DNA of 64,000 nt from Desulfobulbaceae bacterium UBA2273 (GTDB lineage Bacteria; Desulfobacterota; Desulfobulbia; Desulfobulbales; Desulfurivibrionaceae). The stretch spans positions 1-64,000 of the forward strand of contig DDWZ01000001.1 in NCBI GenBank assembly GCA_002347095.1, written 5' to 3'. The position numbers were made by a program, and so were the translations under genes. The notes under the pieces were generated by a model, which made no database searches, was not told the DNA's origin, and saw only the letters and a program-made list of their open reading frames with translations. This document shows positions 33,717-42,356 of the stretch, piece after piece; position 1 is the first letter of the stretch, and every line of letters begins with the position of its first letter.

Positions 33717-35417
33717 CTAAACCAGCAGCATCTCTGTTGTGGCCTTACCGGCAGGAACCATGGGGTACACACCTTCTTCCCTGGCAATGACAAAGTCCAT
33801 AAACACAGTATTATTAATCTTCAAGGCCTCCCGGATAACCGGTTCGACCTCGCTGGGCTTGGTCGCCCGCAGTCCCACCGCGCCATAGGCCTCGGCCACC
33901 TTGACAAAATCCGGCGCGACTTCCATGACCGTGGAGGAGTATTGCTTGTTGTAAAACAGCTCCTGCCACTGGCGAACCATGCCCAGGTAGCCATTATTCA
34001 GGATGGCTACCTTGACCGGCAGTTTTTCCTGCCTGCAGGTGGCCAGCTCCTGGATGTTCATCTGGATGGAACCGTCGCCGGCGATATCGATGACCACCTT
34101 GTCCGGCGCTGCCATTTGCGCGCCGATGGCGGCGGGAAAGCCATAGCCCATGACACCAAGCCCACCGGAGGTGGCCCACTGGCGAGGCTTGTTGAAATGA
34201 TAGAACTGGGCGGTCCACATCTGGTGCTGGCCGACCTCGGTGGTGATGATCGCATCGCCGCCGGTCAGTTCATGCAGCTTCTGGATAACAAACTGGGGCT
34301 TGATGATATCGGTTTCCTCAACATAGCCCAGGGGATGCTTATTCTTCCACTCCCGGATCTGCTCATGCCAGGAACGATGTTTTTCCGCGCACTCCTTGGC
34401 ATTGAAATCCTTGCTCCGGGCAAACCAGGCATTGATGGCAACAAGCGCGTGCTTGCAGTCGGCCACAATGGGGATATCCACCCGGACATTTTTGCTGATG
34501 GAGGAAGGATCGACATCAATGTGGATGATCTCGGCGTGGGGGGCAAAGGCGTCCACCCGGCCGGTGACCCGGTCGTCGAAACGGGCGCCGACCGCAATCA
34601 GCAGGTCGCAGTTGGCCACGGCCATATTGGCATAGTAAGTCCCATGCATGCCCAGCATGCCCATGGACAAAGGATCCGTCCCAGGAAAGCCGCCCAAGCC
34701 CATCAGGGTCATGGTGACGGGGCAGTCCAGTCTCCTGGCAAGCTCGGTCAGCTCCTCATTGGAATTGGAAAGGATGACTCCGCCGCCTGCGTAGATCACC
34801 GGCTTTTTCGCTTTGAGCATTGCCTGGCAGGCCTTTTCGACCTGACCGGGATGCGGCTCATAGGTCGGCTTGTACGTCCGCATGGTGATGGGCTTAACCT
34901 CGGGATAGGTGATCCGGGTGGCCAATACATCCTTGGGCAGGTCAACGAGCACAGGGCCGGGGCGGCCGGTCTTGGCCAGATGGAAGGCCTCCCGGATAAT
35001 GGGAACCAGTTCCTCGGCGTCTTTCACCAGATAGTTATGCTTGGTGATCGGCCGGGTAATCCCGACAATATCGACCTCCTGAAAGGCATCGTTGCCAATC
35101 AGCTTGGTCGGTACCTGCCCGGTGAAAACCACCAGGGGAATCGAGTCCATGTAGGCCGAAGCAATTCCGGTAACCGCATTGGTGGCGCCGGGCCCGGAGG
35201 TCACCAGGGCAACGCCGACCTCGCCCTTCACCCGCCCGTACGCATCGGCGGCATGGACTGCGGCCTGCTCATGCCGGGTCAAAACGTGATGGACCTTGTC
35301 ATTCTTCATCAACTCGTCATAGACATCGATGAGTGCCCCGCCGGGATAGCCGAAGATAACCTCAACGCCATGTTCTTCCAGGCACTTGATGAAGGCCTGT
35401 GCTCCTGTGAGTTTCAT
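33717..35417 (-). CDS. ilvB: Acetolactate synthase large subunit
   Basis: 566 residues. Thiamine-diphosphate enzyme: [17 protein letters not shown] with the catalytic Glu region, [39 protein letters not shown]-region [16 protein letters not shown] (~residue 285), and the TPP motif [19 protein letters not shown] (~residue 445) through [16 protein letters not shown]. First step of valine/leucine/isoleucine synthesis. AAGGA precedes the ATG. The gene lies at the head of the operon, behind a strong promoter-palindrome. Confidence 0.95.
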   Translation of the reverse strand: MKLTGAQAFIKCLEEHGVEVIFGYPGGALIDVYDELMKNDKVHHVLTRHEQAAVHAADAYGRVKGEVGVALVTSGPGATNAVTGIASAYMDSIPLVVFTGQVPTKLIGNDAFQEVDIVGITRPITKHNYLVKDAEELVPIIREAFHLAKTGRPGPVLVDLPKDVLATRITYPEVKPITMRTYKPTYEPHPGQVEKACQAMLKAKKPVIYAGGGVILSNSNEELTELARRLDCPVTMTLMGLGGFPGTDPLSMGMLGMHGTYYANMAVANCDLLIAVGARFDDRVTGRVDAFAPHAEIIHIDVDPSSISKNVRVDIPIVADCKHALVAINAWFARSKDFNAKECAEKHRSWHEQIREWKNKHPLGYVEETDIIKPQFVIQKLHELTGGDAIITTEVGQHQMWTAQFYHFNKPRQWATSGGLGVMGYGFPAAIGAQMAAPDKVVIDIAGDGSIQMNIQELATCRQEKLPVKVAILNNGYLGMVRQWQELFYNKQYSSTVMEVAPDFVKVAEAYGAVGLRATKPSEVEPVIREALKINNTVFMDFVIAREEGVYPMVPAGKATTEMLLV

Positions 35418-35532
35418 GCTCTGTTCCTTACCTTTGAATTCAATGCGTCTTCCGATGAAGATCGGATTATAAACCCATTATATACCGTGCGTTGCCGTGC
35501 ACAGGCCAAAACCTTACAAAACAGGGAATTTT

Positions 35533-35562
35533 GAAATATATTCTGAATATATTTCTTGTCAA
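35533..35562 (-). promoter_or_regulatory. ilvB promoter with a 23-bp perfect palindrome
   Basis: On the minus strand -35 TTGACA (35562-35557), 16-base spacer, -10 TATATT (35540-35535). A perfect palindrome, GAAATATATTC and its complement around one base (35533-35555), covers the spacer and the -10. The ~110-base leader then holds a small hairpin (CCGATCTTCATCGG) before ilvB. Confidence 0.75.
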
Positions 35563-35637
35563 GCACGTTTCTGGCTAATGACCGAAAGAGGACGCCAAAA
35601 GAGAACTCCGCCGATTCGTTTTCCGTCTCGCCGGGGA

Positions 35638-36504
35638 TTACAGATCCCTGCTGGTTAACGGCAAAGCCGGAGACTGCTGCGGGAAAAGCCCGAGGCGGTG
35701 CCCCCGCTCCAGAAATTCGCGCACCGCGCCGACCCCTTCCTCGCCCAGATCAAGCGAAAACGGATTCACATAGAGCCCGATATGGTCCTTGATAACCGAG
35801 TCGTCAAGCTCCTGGGCGTGCTGCCGGATATAGGCCATGCCCGCCTCCGGATTGGCAAAGGCAGAAGAAACACTGGCCCGGACACACCGGTCAATGGCCT
35901 GGATCTTCTCCTTGCCCAAGGAACGTTTTGCCGCGATGCCGCCCAGCGGGATAGGAAAACCCGTCTCCTGCTCCCACCAGACCCCGAGATCCTGGAGCAA
36001 CCGCAACCCATGCGCCAGAAAGGTAAAACGGCTCTCGTGGATGATCACTCCGGCATCGACCTCGCCCGCCACAATGGCCGGCATGATCGTGTCAAAACGC
36101 ATCACCTTGGTCGTCAGGGGGACAGGGGAATACATGTGTAACAGCAGGGCCGCCGTGGTGTACCTGCCTGGAATGGCAATGGTCAGCCGGGGCAGCTCGT
36201 CTGGAGAAAAATTTTTCCTCGCCACCAGCAATGGGCCGCAGCCGCGCCCAAGCGCACTTCCGGCCGTGAGCAGGATATACCGGTCAAGGACATGCCCCAA
36301 GGCGTGGAACGAAAGCTTGGTCACGTCAAGACGCCCGGCAAGCGCCCACTCGTTCAGGGTTTCAACATCGGCAAGGGTCGCGGCGTCAAAATTGAGAGAA
36401 CCGGGGCAAGCCTGCCCATGCACCAGGGCGTGAAAGATAAACGTATCGTTGGGGCACGGAGAAAAGCCGAGGGTGAGCCTGTTTTTTTCTGCAAGAAGTG
36501 ACAC
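35638..36504 (-). CDS. mqnD: 1,4-dihydroxy-6-naphthoate synthase
   Basis: 288 residues from a GTG at 36504; the frame upstream overlaps mqnB and is not protein-like. LTLGFSPCPNDTFIFHALVH at the N-terminus is the MqnD signature, followed by LDVTKLSFHAL, GPLLVARK, AIPGRYTTAALLLHMY, GEVDAGVIIHESRFT and GGIAAKRSLG. It converts cyclic dehypoxanthinyl futalosine to 1,4-dihydroxy-6-naphthoate. It follows mqnB by 16 bases, in a second mqn locus 21 kb from the main operon. Confidence 0.92.
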   Translation of the reverse strand: MSLLAEKNRLTLGFSPCPNDTFIFHALVHGQACPGSLNFDAATLADVETLNEWALAGRLDVTKLSFHALGHVLDRYILLTAGSALGRGCGPLLVARKNFSPDELPRLTIAIPGRYTTAALLLHMYSPVPLTTKVMRFDTIMPAIVAGEVDAGVIIHESRFTFLAHGLRLLQDLGVWWEQETGFPIPLGGIAAKRSLGKEKIQAIDRCVRASVSSAFANPEAGMAYIRQHAQELDDSVIKDHIGLYVNPFSLDLGEEGVGAVREFLERGHRLGLFPQQSPALPLTSRDL

Positions 36505-36520
36505 GGATTTTCTGCCTGGT

Positions 36521-37168
36521 TCAGATGGGGGCGAGGTGATCGATGAGCAGGGAAACAACCTGCCCACATCTCTGCACGGCCGCGGCAAGCTGCCAGTTCG
36601 CCGGATTACGGTCTTCCACCATGTTGCTGACGCAGCGGACTTCAAGGCAGGGAACAACAAACTCTTCGCAAACCCTGGCCACTGCCGCGCCCTCCATGTT
36701 CTCGCACAGGCCGTTATGGGCAGCACGCAACATGGCGCCGCGCCTTGCCGTGGCGCTGGCCCCATTGACCGTCACAAACACGCCTTTTTTGCAGTTGTAA
36801 TCCAGCTCCCCAAGCATTTCAGCGGCTCGGGCAAGATACCGTGGGTCAAGGGGGAAAACGGAGTTGCCTGCCAATTGTCCGTCAAAAGGTTCGATGCGTT
36901 CTGCGTGGCAGATCCCGAAATCGCCCAGAACTTCACGCTCGGCCAGGCAGATATCAAGCAGATCCGCCCCGGAACCGCCGTAAGCTCCGGCCACGCCGAA
37001 ATTAAGAACCAGGGAAATCTCCCCCCGGACCTCACCCAGCCGCCGCGTGAGCCGGACCGCTGTTTCAAGCGGCCCCACGCCGGCGATAAACAGCGCATGG
37101 GGTTGACCGGTCGTTTTCCCGGCCACAGGCAAGGCTTCCATCTCCGTGGCGGCAACGAGAAGAATCAT
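36521..37168 (-). CDS. mqnB: Futalosine hydrolase
   Basis: 215 residues from the ATG at 37168 (MILLVAATEMEALP). Nucleoside-phosphorylase/MTA-nucleosidase fold: VGPLETAVRLTRRL, FGVAGAYGGSGADLLDICLA (~residue 75), and the catalytic end NGLCENMEGAAVARVCEEF, VRCVSNMVEDRNP (Glu-Asn-Met-Glu and Asp). It removes hypoxanthine from futalosine; its presence agrees with the deaminase in the main operon, because aminofutalosine must first be deaminated for this enzyme. A general MTA/SAH nucleosidase is the alternative, less likely next to mqnD. Confidence 0.88.
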   Translation of the reverse strand: MILLVAATEMEALPVAGKTTGQPHALFIAGVGPLETAVRLTRRLGEVRGEISLVLNFGVAGAYGGSGADLLDICLAEREVLGDFGICHAERIEPFDGQLAGNSVFPLDPRYLARAAEMLGELDYNCKKGVFVTVNGASATARRGAMLRAAHNGLCENMEGAAVARVCEEFVVPCLEVRCVSNMVEDRNPANWQLAAAVQRCGQVVSLLIDHLAPI

Positions 37169-37243
37169 GAACGCCCGTCGGAAAAGAAATTGCCCGGCCC
37201 AGCAACAAGACACGGCCCGCCGAAACAGCAATCCACCGGAAGA

Positions 37244-37633
37244 CTACCCGCGGTATGGATGTTGCGCTTCCTCGACATGCATCACCTTCTTGATCAGGTT
37301 GCCCTTGTCAAGCACCACTATCCTGGGCTTATATCCTGCCAGTTCTTCCGGGGCGTACAAGGCATAACTGACAATGATAATGAGATCTCCGGCCATCCCC
37401 TTGCGGGCAGCCGCGCCATTAAGGCCAATCATCCCGGATCCGGCCTTCCCTTCGATCACATAGGTGTCAAAACGCTCGCCGTTGTTGATGTTGTAGATGT
37501 TGACCCGCTCATAGGGGGACAGGCCAACGGCGTCCATCAGATCCCTGTCCACCGAGAGACTTCCCTCATAGTTGAGATCCGCCTCGATCACCGTGGCCCG
37601 GTGAATCTTTGATTTTAACATGTATTGCAGCAT
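37244..37633 (-). CDS. panD: Aspartate 1-decarboxylase precursor
   Basis: 129 residues from the ATG at 37633, chosen because MLQYMLKSKIHRATV matches the family start and GAGAG lies upstream. Self-processing site G-S in NYEGSLSVDRDLM (~residue 24-25) yields the pyruvoyl enzyme. It makes beta-alanine, which PanC (encoded immediately upstream) joins to pantoate. Confidence 0.94.
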   Translation of the reverse strand: MLQYMLKSKIHRATVIEADLNYEGSLSVDRDLMDAVGLSPYERVNIYNINNGERFDTYVIEGKAGSGMIGLNGAAARKGMAGDLIIIVSYALYAPEELAGYKPRIVVLDKGNLIKKVMHVEEAQHPYRG

Positions 37634-37643
37634 TGTCGTTCTC

Positions 37644-38492
37644 TCAGTGTTCTTCAAAAAGGGTATCGTTGTCGATCAAGCGAGTCGCTCCGACCTTTAT
37701 GGCCAAAGCCAACACCACGCCTTTTTGCAACACGGCCAGGGGCCGCAAAGTCGCCTGATCAACAAGGCTTGCATACTCAATGGTCACTGCTTCCTGCTGC
37801 AACAACCATTCCACTTCCTGTAACAGAATCTCCGCCTCAACCAACCCTTCGCGCACCCGCCTTCTCGCGTGGGCTATGGCCCGGGAAAGACAAAGTGCCG
37901 CCTGCCGTTCCGTGCCGGAGAGATAGGTGTTCCGGGAACTCATGGCCAAGCCGTCCGGTTCCCGGACAATGGGGTGTCCGACGATCTCCACATCCCAATT
38001 GAGATCAGCCACCATTCTCATGATCACCGCAAGCTGCTGAAAATCCTTTTTGCCGAAAACAGCGCACTGCGGCTTGATGATGTGAAAAAGCTTGGCAACC
38101 ACGGTGGTCACACCGGCAAAATGACCCGGACGGCTCGCGCCGCACAGGACATCGGTCAAGCCGGAGACCATCACCCTGGTGCAAGCTTCCGACGGATACA
38201 TATCCTGGACCCCGGGAGCAAAAAGCACATCCACCCCCTCGGCCTCCGCGAGCCGACAATCGCGGGAAAAATCACGGGGATACGTGCCAAGGTCTTCGTT
38301 GGCTCCAAACTGAATCGGGTTGACAAACAGACTCACCACCGTACGGTCGGCCTTCGCTTTGGCCGTGCGCATCAAGCGCAGGTGCCCCTCATGAAAAAAA
38401 CCCATGGTGGGCACCAAACCGATTGTCTGCCCTGCGGCAAGAATCCTGTTTGCCCAGGCCGTCATCGCGGCAGGCGTGCGGATGATCTCCAT
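37644..38492 (-). CDS. panC: Pantothenate synthetase
   Basis: 282 residues. ATP-grasping HxGH-type motif VPTMGFFHEGHLRLM (~residues 27-41), VNPIQFGANEDLGTYPRDF, FGKKDFQQLAVI (~residue 148) and MSSRNTYLS (~residue 185). It condenses pantoate and beta-alanine to pantothenate. panB is not in the window. Adjacent to panD and co-directional with mqnB-mqnD. Confidence 0.95.
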   Translation of the reverse strand: MEIIRTPAAMTAWANRILAAGQTIGLVPTMGFFHEGHLRLMRTAKAKADRTVVSLFVNPIQFGANEDLGTYPRDFSRDCRLAEAEGVDVLFAPGVQDMYPSEACTRVMVSGLTDVLCGASRPGHFAGVTTVVAKLFHIIKPQCAVFGKKDFQQLAVIMRMVADLNWDVEIVGHPIVREPDGLAMSSRNTYLSGTERQAALCLSRAIAHARRRVREGLVEAEILLQEVEWLLQQEAVTIEYASLVDQATLRPLAVLQKGVVLALAIKVGATRLIDNDTLFEEH

Positions 38493-38536
38493 GGCTCAAT
38501 ACTCCCCGCGTCGTGTTCCCGAGGTGCAGCCGGAGG

Positions 38537-39211
38537 CTAAAGCCGCTCCAGCTTTGCCTGCACCTTGTCCTTGACCTCGGGAGAAACACCCTCGTCGGCC
38601 AGCACCTTGCCATACATCTCTTTTGCCTTGGGCAGGTCCTTCTGCAACTCATGAATTCTGCCCATGGCCAGATAGGACTCCCCGGCAAACCCCTTGATCT
38701 CCGCCAAACGCTGATAGGCGGCAAGGGCTTCCGGCAGTGCATTTTTATGTTCATAGGCCTGGGCCAGACTCAATTGCACCAGGGGAAAAGCCGGACTCGA
38801 GACGGAGAGATCATCGCGGAGCGCCAGATACACCTTGACTGCCTCGTCATACTGCTGCGCATCAAGGGCCATATGTCCCAGTTCGACCTTTGCCCACAGG
38901 GCTGAGCCGGTGCGCCCATAATCGCCAAGAACCTTCTGCAGAAGAGCCTTGCGCTGTTCAGGCTCCCCCTGCTCAATGGCTTTGGACAACAAAGCGGCGG
39001 CCTGATCATTTTGCCTGGCAAGATAATAGCTCAGGGACGACCAACCAACAATTGCCAGCACGCAACACAACACGGCGATTACCAGATTCCGCCTGTTCTC
39101 ACGGATAAACCGGATGGCCTTGGGAGGCAGGTTGAGCTCTTCGAGCAATCCATGCTTCTGCAAAGGCTTGTTTAGAATCTCTTGTTGCAAATAGGTGTTT
39201 TCTTCGGACAT
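38537..39211 (-). CDS. YfgM-like single-pass TPR protein
   Basis: 224 residues. Cytoplasmic N-terminus (~50 residues), one membrane helix (RNLVIAVLCCVLAIVGWSSL, ~55-75), then tetratricopeptide-like helical repeats (residues ~85-220; LGHMALDAQQYDEAVKVY, AQAYEHKNALPEALAAY, GRIHELQKDLPKAKEMYGKV). This matches the YfgM/tetratricopeptide group that assists export at the translocon. Function inferred by architecture only. It lies upstream of panC. Confidence 0.75.
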   Translation of the reverse strand: MSEENTYLQQEILNKPLQKHGLLEELNLPPKAIRFIRENRRNLVIAVLCCVLAIVGWSSLSYYLARQNDQAAALLSKAIEQGEPEQRKALLQKVLGDYGRTGSALWAKVELGHMALDAQQYDEAVKVYLALRDDLSVSSPAFPLVQLSLAQAYEHKNALPEALAAYQRLAEIKGFAGESYLAMGRIHELQKDLPKAKEMYGKVLADEGVSPEVKDKVQAKLERL

Positions 39212-39414
39212 GCCTCAACCCCTCAGCGTTGCACTGCTATCGTTTTTTATCCTGAAACAATAAAATGTGCCGACACTATACCTTTTACGCCCGAAAAAAG
39301 CATCCGTCATTTTATGGTCCTGATCGCCACTTGGGAAGCAAGGCGATGGGGAATCACCGCCAGCAAAAAACAAAAAACTTGTCCCTTCCGTGCCGACCAT
39401 GCTAGGAAGTGAAC

Positions 39415-40755
39415 ATGCACAGCATAGCCAAGGATCATGTCCAAACAGTCAGCGAGCTTACCCAGTCAATCCGCGGAGTGCTTGAGGTTTCCTTTCCCTT
39501 TGTGACCGTGGCCGGGGAGATTTCCAACCTGCGTTGCCCGCACTCCGGCCATCTCTATTTTACCCTCAAGGATGAAACCGCCCAAATAAAAGCAGTGCTC
39601 TTCAAGCCCCAGCAACGCTATCTCCCCTGCACCCCGGCGGACGGCATGCAGGTGATTTGCCGGGGGCGCATCTCGCTGTATGAAGCGCGCGGCGAATACC
39701 AGCTCATTGTGGACGTTCTTGCGGCACAGGGGGCGGGAGCGTTGCAGCTCGCTTTTGACCTGCTCAAAAGCAAATTGGCCGCCGAAGGCCTTTTTGCCGG
39801 AGAACGCAAAAAGCCCCTGCCGCTGCTGCCCGAAAAAATAGCCCTTATCACCTCGCCCAGCGGAGCGGCGGTGCATGACTTTCTCAGCATGGCCCAAAAA
39901 AGATGCGCCACGGTGCCGGTGGAGATTATCCCGGTCCGGGTGCAAGGGGCAGGGGCCATGGAGGACATCGTCGAGGCCATCGCCCTCTGCAACGAACGGG
40001 CAGAGAATGACGTGATCGTTCTCTGCCGGGGCGGCGGCTCCTTGGAAGACCTGTGGACCTTCAATGAGGAAAGGATTGCCCGGGCCATTGCCGGCTCGCG
40101 CATCCCCGTTGTCTCGGCAATCGGCCATGAGGTTGACTTCACCATTGCCGATCTGGTTGCGGACCTCCGGGCCCCCACGCCAACCGGTGCGGCCGAAATG
40201 GTTGTCCCCAGCCGCATCCAGTTGTCCGCCCAACTGCACAACCTCACCCGCCGGCTTACAAAAACTGCTACGGACAGGCTGGCGTTTTTCCGCGGCGTCA
40301 TTGAAGCCCACCGGAAGATACTGGGCGACCCCACCTCCCTGCTTGACCAGTTCCGCCTGACAACAGACCATGCACTAGCCTCCCTGCAATTCGCTTTTTC
40401 CAGCGCCATCCACCAACGCCAGCTCGCCCTGGCCAGACTCAGCCAAATCCTTGCCAGCCATAGCCCCCAACAACGCCTGGAATATCAGCAGCAATGGGTT
40501 CATGAACTGCGCAGGCGCTTGATCCTGGCCATGCTTCGCCAGCACGAACGCAAGCGCGCGGCGCTGGGAAAAAACGCCGGCCTTCTGCATGCCATAAGTC
40601 CGCTGGCGGTTCTTGGCAGAGGCTACAGTATTGTGCGGCAAAAAAATGGAGTTGTCGTGCGGAGCAGCACAGAGGTGCAGTCGGGGGAAAGGATCAGCGT
40701 CACCCTTGGCCACGGCGGGATCGACTGCGAGGTGAAAAAAATATGGCCCGGCTGA
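39415..40755 (+). CDS. xseA: Exodeoxyribonuclease VII large subunit
   Basis: 446 residues from the ATG at 39415 (AGGA at the right distance; a GTG two codons earlier is possible). OB-fold nucleic-acid domain at the N-terminus (VAGEISNLRCPHSGHLYFTL), then the catalytic domain with ALITSPSGAAVHDFLSMAQK (~residue 145), DVIVLCRGGGSLEDLWTFNE, SAIGHEVDFTIADLVADLRA and PTPTGAAEMVVP, and coiled-coil C-terminus ending AVLGRGYSIV. It degrades single-stranded DNA with XseB. No xseB follows; the next feature is a tRNA on the other strand. Confidence 0.95.
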   Translation: MHSIAKDHVQTVSELTQSIRGVLEVSFPFVTVAGEISNLRCPHSGHLYFTLKDETAQIKAVLFKPQQRYLPCTPADGMQVICRGRISLYEARGEYQLIVDVLAAQGAGALQLAFDLLKSKLAAEGLFAGERKKPLPLLPEKIALITSPSGAAVHDFLSMAQKRCATVPVEIIPVRVQGAGAMEDIVEAIALCNERAENDVIVLCRGGGSLEDLWTFNEERIARAIAGSRIPVVSAIGHEVDFTIADLVADLRAPTPTGAAEMVVPSRIQLSAQLHNLTRRLTKTATDRLAFFRGVIEAHRKILGDPTSLLDQFRLTTDHALASLQFAFSSAIHQRQLALARLSQILASHSPQQRLEYQQQWVHELRRRLILAMLRQHERKRAALGKNAGLLHAISPLAVLGRGYSIVRQKNGVVVRSSTEVQSGERISVTLGHGGIDCEVKKIWPG

Positions 40756-40787
40756 GCCTGCGTGGATAATTGTAGCTAATTTCCCAC

Positions 40788-40821
40788 AAAAAAACGGCTT
40801 GCGAAAAATCCGCAAGCCGTT
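40788..40821 (-). terminator. Terminator downstream of tRNA-Pro
   Basis: On the minus strand AACGGCTTGCG, a 7-base loop, CGCAAGCCGTT and a run of seven T residues. It lies just past the tRNA 3' end. Confidence 0.9.
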
Positions 40822-40829
40822 GCTATTAC

Positions 40830-40906
40830 TGGTCGGGATGAGAGGATTCGAACCTCCGACCCCGTGCTCCCGAAGCACGTGCTCTACCAGGCTGAGCCAC
40901 ATCCCG
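40830..40906 (-). tRNA. tRNA-Pro, anticodon CGG
   Basis: 77-base cloverleaf on the minus strand: acceptor CGGGATG pairing with CATCCCG, D arm GCTC...GAGC, anticodon stem CGTGC/GCACG with loop TTCGGGA (anticodon CGG, reads CCG proline codons), T arm with GGTTCGAATCC, and encoded 3' ACCA. Every stem pairs. Confidence 0.97.
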
Positions 40907-40995
40907 ACATTATAAGCCTACTCACAATTCTCCGGCCGTTGATTCCTGCCGGAGAATTGTGGACCATATGTACCCAGAGTTTTTAGGGGCGTCAA

Positions 40996-41039
40996 CAAAA
41001 AAGAAGGCAGGCACTCCCTTCTGAAGGAGAACCTGCCTT
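40996..41039 (-). terminator. Terminator of the HU gene
   Basis: Minus-strand stem AAGGCAGG...CTCC / GGAG...CCTGCCTT interrupted by one small internal mismatch, followed by TTCTTTTTT. About 40 bases past the HU stop. Confidence 0.85.
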
Positions 41040-41076
41040 GTCTGATCAACAGATACAGCGACTGATGAAAATCAGT

Positions 41077-41349
41077 TTACTTTACTGATTCGGCAAGCTT
41101 GCTGCCGGGCTTAAAGCGAGCTACTTTGCGAGCCTTGATGGTGATGGCCTTTCCGGTCTGAGGATTGCGACCCTGACGGGCGGCCCTCTTGGTCACGGAA
41201 AATGTGCCAAAGCCAACCAAGGTTACCTTGTCACCCTTCTTCAAAGCGGTGGTAACTGCGGCCAACATGCCACCAAGGGTTTTCTCTGCTGCAGCCTTGC
41301 TGATACCGCCAGCCTTTGCCATGTTCTCGACTAATTCACTTTTGTTCAT
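41077..41349 (-). CDS. HU-family DNA-binding protein
   Basis: 90 residues from the ATG at 41349 (GGAGAGG upstream); an upstream ATG would add 41 residues of non-conserved sequence. MNKSELVENMAKAGGISKAA start and the beta-arm signature VGFGTFSVTKRAARQGRNPQ followed by TGKAITIKARKVARFKPG, typical of HU/IHF. The P in the RNP motif of the DNA-intercalating arm is present (GRNPQTG). Nucleoid protein. Confidence 0.96.
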   Translation of the reverse strand: MNKSELVENMAKAGGISKAAAEKTLGGMLAAVTTALKKGDKVTLVGFGTFSVTKRAARQGRNPQTGKAITIKARKVARFKPGSKLAESVK

Positions 41350-41423
41350 TCCTCTCCTTCCTCCTCGTGAATTTAGAGATTCTCTGCCTTCTACAAGCAC
41401 CGTAATCAGTTGCCTTAGGGGCG

Positions 41424-41480
41424 ATTTAAACTTATGTGTGCTGATTGTCAAACAAAAAAAAGCGTCTGTCAAACAAAAAA
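41424..41480 (-). promoter_or_regulatory. HU promoter with a tandem -35-like repeat
   Basis: Minus-strand -35 TTGACA (41451-41446), 16-base spacer, -10 TTAAAT (41429-41424). A second TTTTTTGTTTGACA copy lies 21 bases upstream (41467-41480), so there may be two overlapping promoters or a repeated activator contact. Confidence 0.6.
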
Positions 41481-41553
41481 TGCGATGAAATAAGAAAAAA
41501 AACGACCTCCTGCTGCATTTTTTTCTGCCATCCCGGCCCAGGGATCACCCTAT

Positions 41554-42345
41554 TCAATCCGGCCGCCCCTGTTGATTAATTAAAACCTTATGCAGTCCCA
41601 GCGACAAAAAATTGCTCTTAATCACTGAAAATACGCTCTTATTTTGTATCAGCGACAAATCTTTTTTTACAACAAAAATGGTTGCGATCTCCCCGGCAAG
41701 ACGCACCCGCACGCCCAGGAACCCCATTTTTTGCAACAGCGCTTCACACCGGGCCACCAGTAAAATTTTTTCCCTGGTGATGGGTTCGTGTTGCGATATT
41801 CGTGTTGCCAGGCATGATGATGAATAGACATCCCAGGTTGACAAAAAAAATTCCCTGCTGAGCAACCGAATCTCGTCCTTGGTAAAACCGAGGTCAGCTA
41901 AAGGAGTCCGCACCTGCAATTCGGCAACAGCCTGTAACCCTGGGCGGTCTTGGCCGAGATCGTCAAGATTGGTACCATCAAAGAGAGCCGCGCCCACGGG
42001 AAAGGACGGATCAGCCAGGAATGTTTGATAGATTTTTTTCTTGCAGTGATAGCAGCGGTCAGGGCCGTTGGCCGCAAACTCCGGCCAGGTGAGCGGCTCG
42101 ATTGCAAGGGGATGGAATACGCACCCCCGCTCTAAAATGATGCGCGCAACCCGCTCTGCTTCCAGCGGCGGGCTGAGCTCTGACTGAGCATGGAAGGCAT
42201 GCACCAGCGAAGGGCCCAGGGTTGCGCAGGCGGCATGCAGGAGAAAGGAGCTGTCGACCCCTCCGGAAAAGGCAATAGCAACCTTCTTATGGCGAGAAAA
42301 TATGCCCTGCAGATCCCTGTATTTTGCGGAGGGGGATTTTTTCAC
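41554..42345 (-). CDS. LarE-like ATP-dependent sulfur transferase
   Basis: 263 residues. PP-loop SGGVDSSFLLHAACA (~residues 27-41), then CYHCKK near residue 98 and SSSCLATRISQHEPITREK near residue 178. LarE supplies sulfur for the nickel-pincer cofactor or related thiolation. The single conserved Cys in SSCLATR plus an extra CxxC gives three Cys, the arrangement expected for an iron-sulfur type LarE rather than the sacrificial single-Cys type; this is inference. larB/larC are not in the window. It lies 11 bases after the DUF39 gene stop, so co-transcribed with the sulfur-amino-acid gene. Confidence 0.82.
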   Translation of the reverse strand: MKKSPSAKYRDLQGIFSRHKKVAIAFSGGVDSSFLLHAACATLGPSLVHAFHAQSELSPPLEAERVARIILERGCVFHPLAIEPLTWPEFAANGPDRCYHCKKKIYQTFLADPSFPVGAALFDGTNLDDLGQDRPGLQAVAELQVRTPLADLGFTKDEIRLLSREFFLSTWDVYSSSCLATRISQHEPITREKILLVARCEALLQKMGFLGVRVRLAGEIATIFVVKKDLSLIQNKSVFSVIKSNFLSLGLHKVLINQQGRPD

Positions 42346-42356
42346 TCCGCTTGCGG

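Noticed and set aside
33942..35534. A 530-codon plus-strand frame opposite ilvB
   Set aside because: Shadow of ilvB; Gly/His-rich with no recognisable motif.
37244..37268. A panB gene or third pan gene next to panC-panD
   Set aside because: The neighbours are mqnB and a TPR protein; no ketopantoate hydroxymethyltransferase motif is present.
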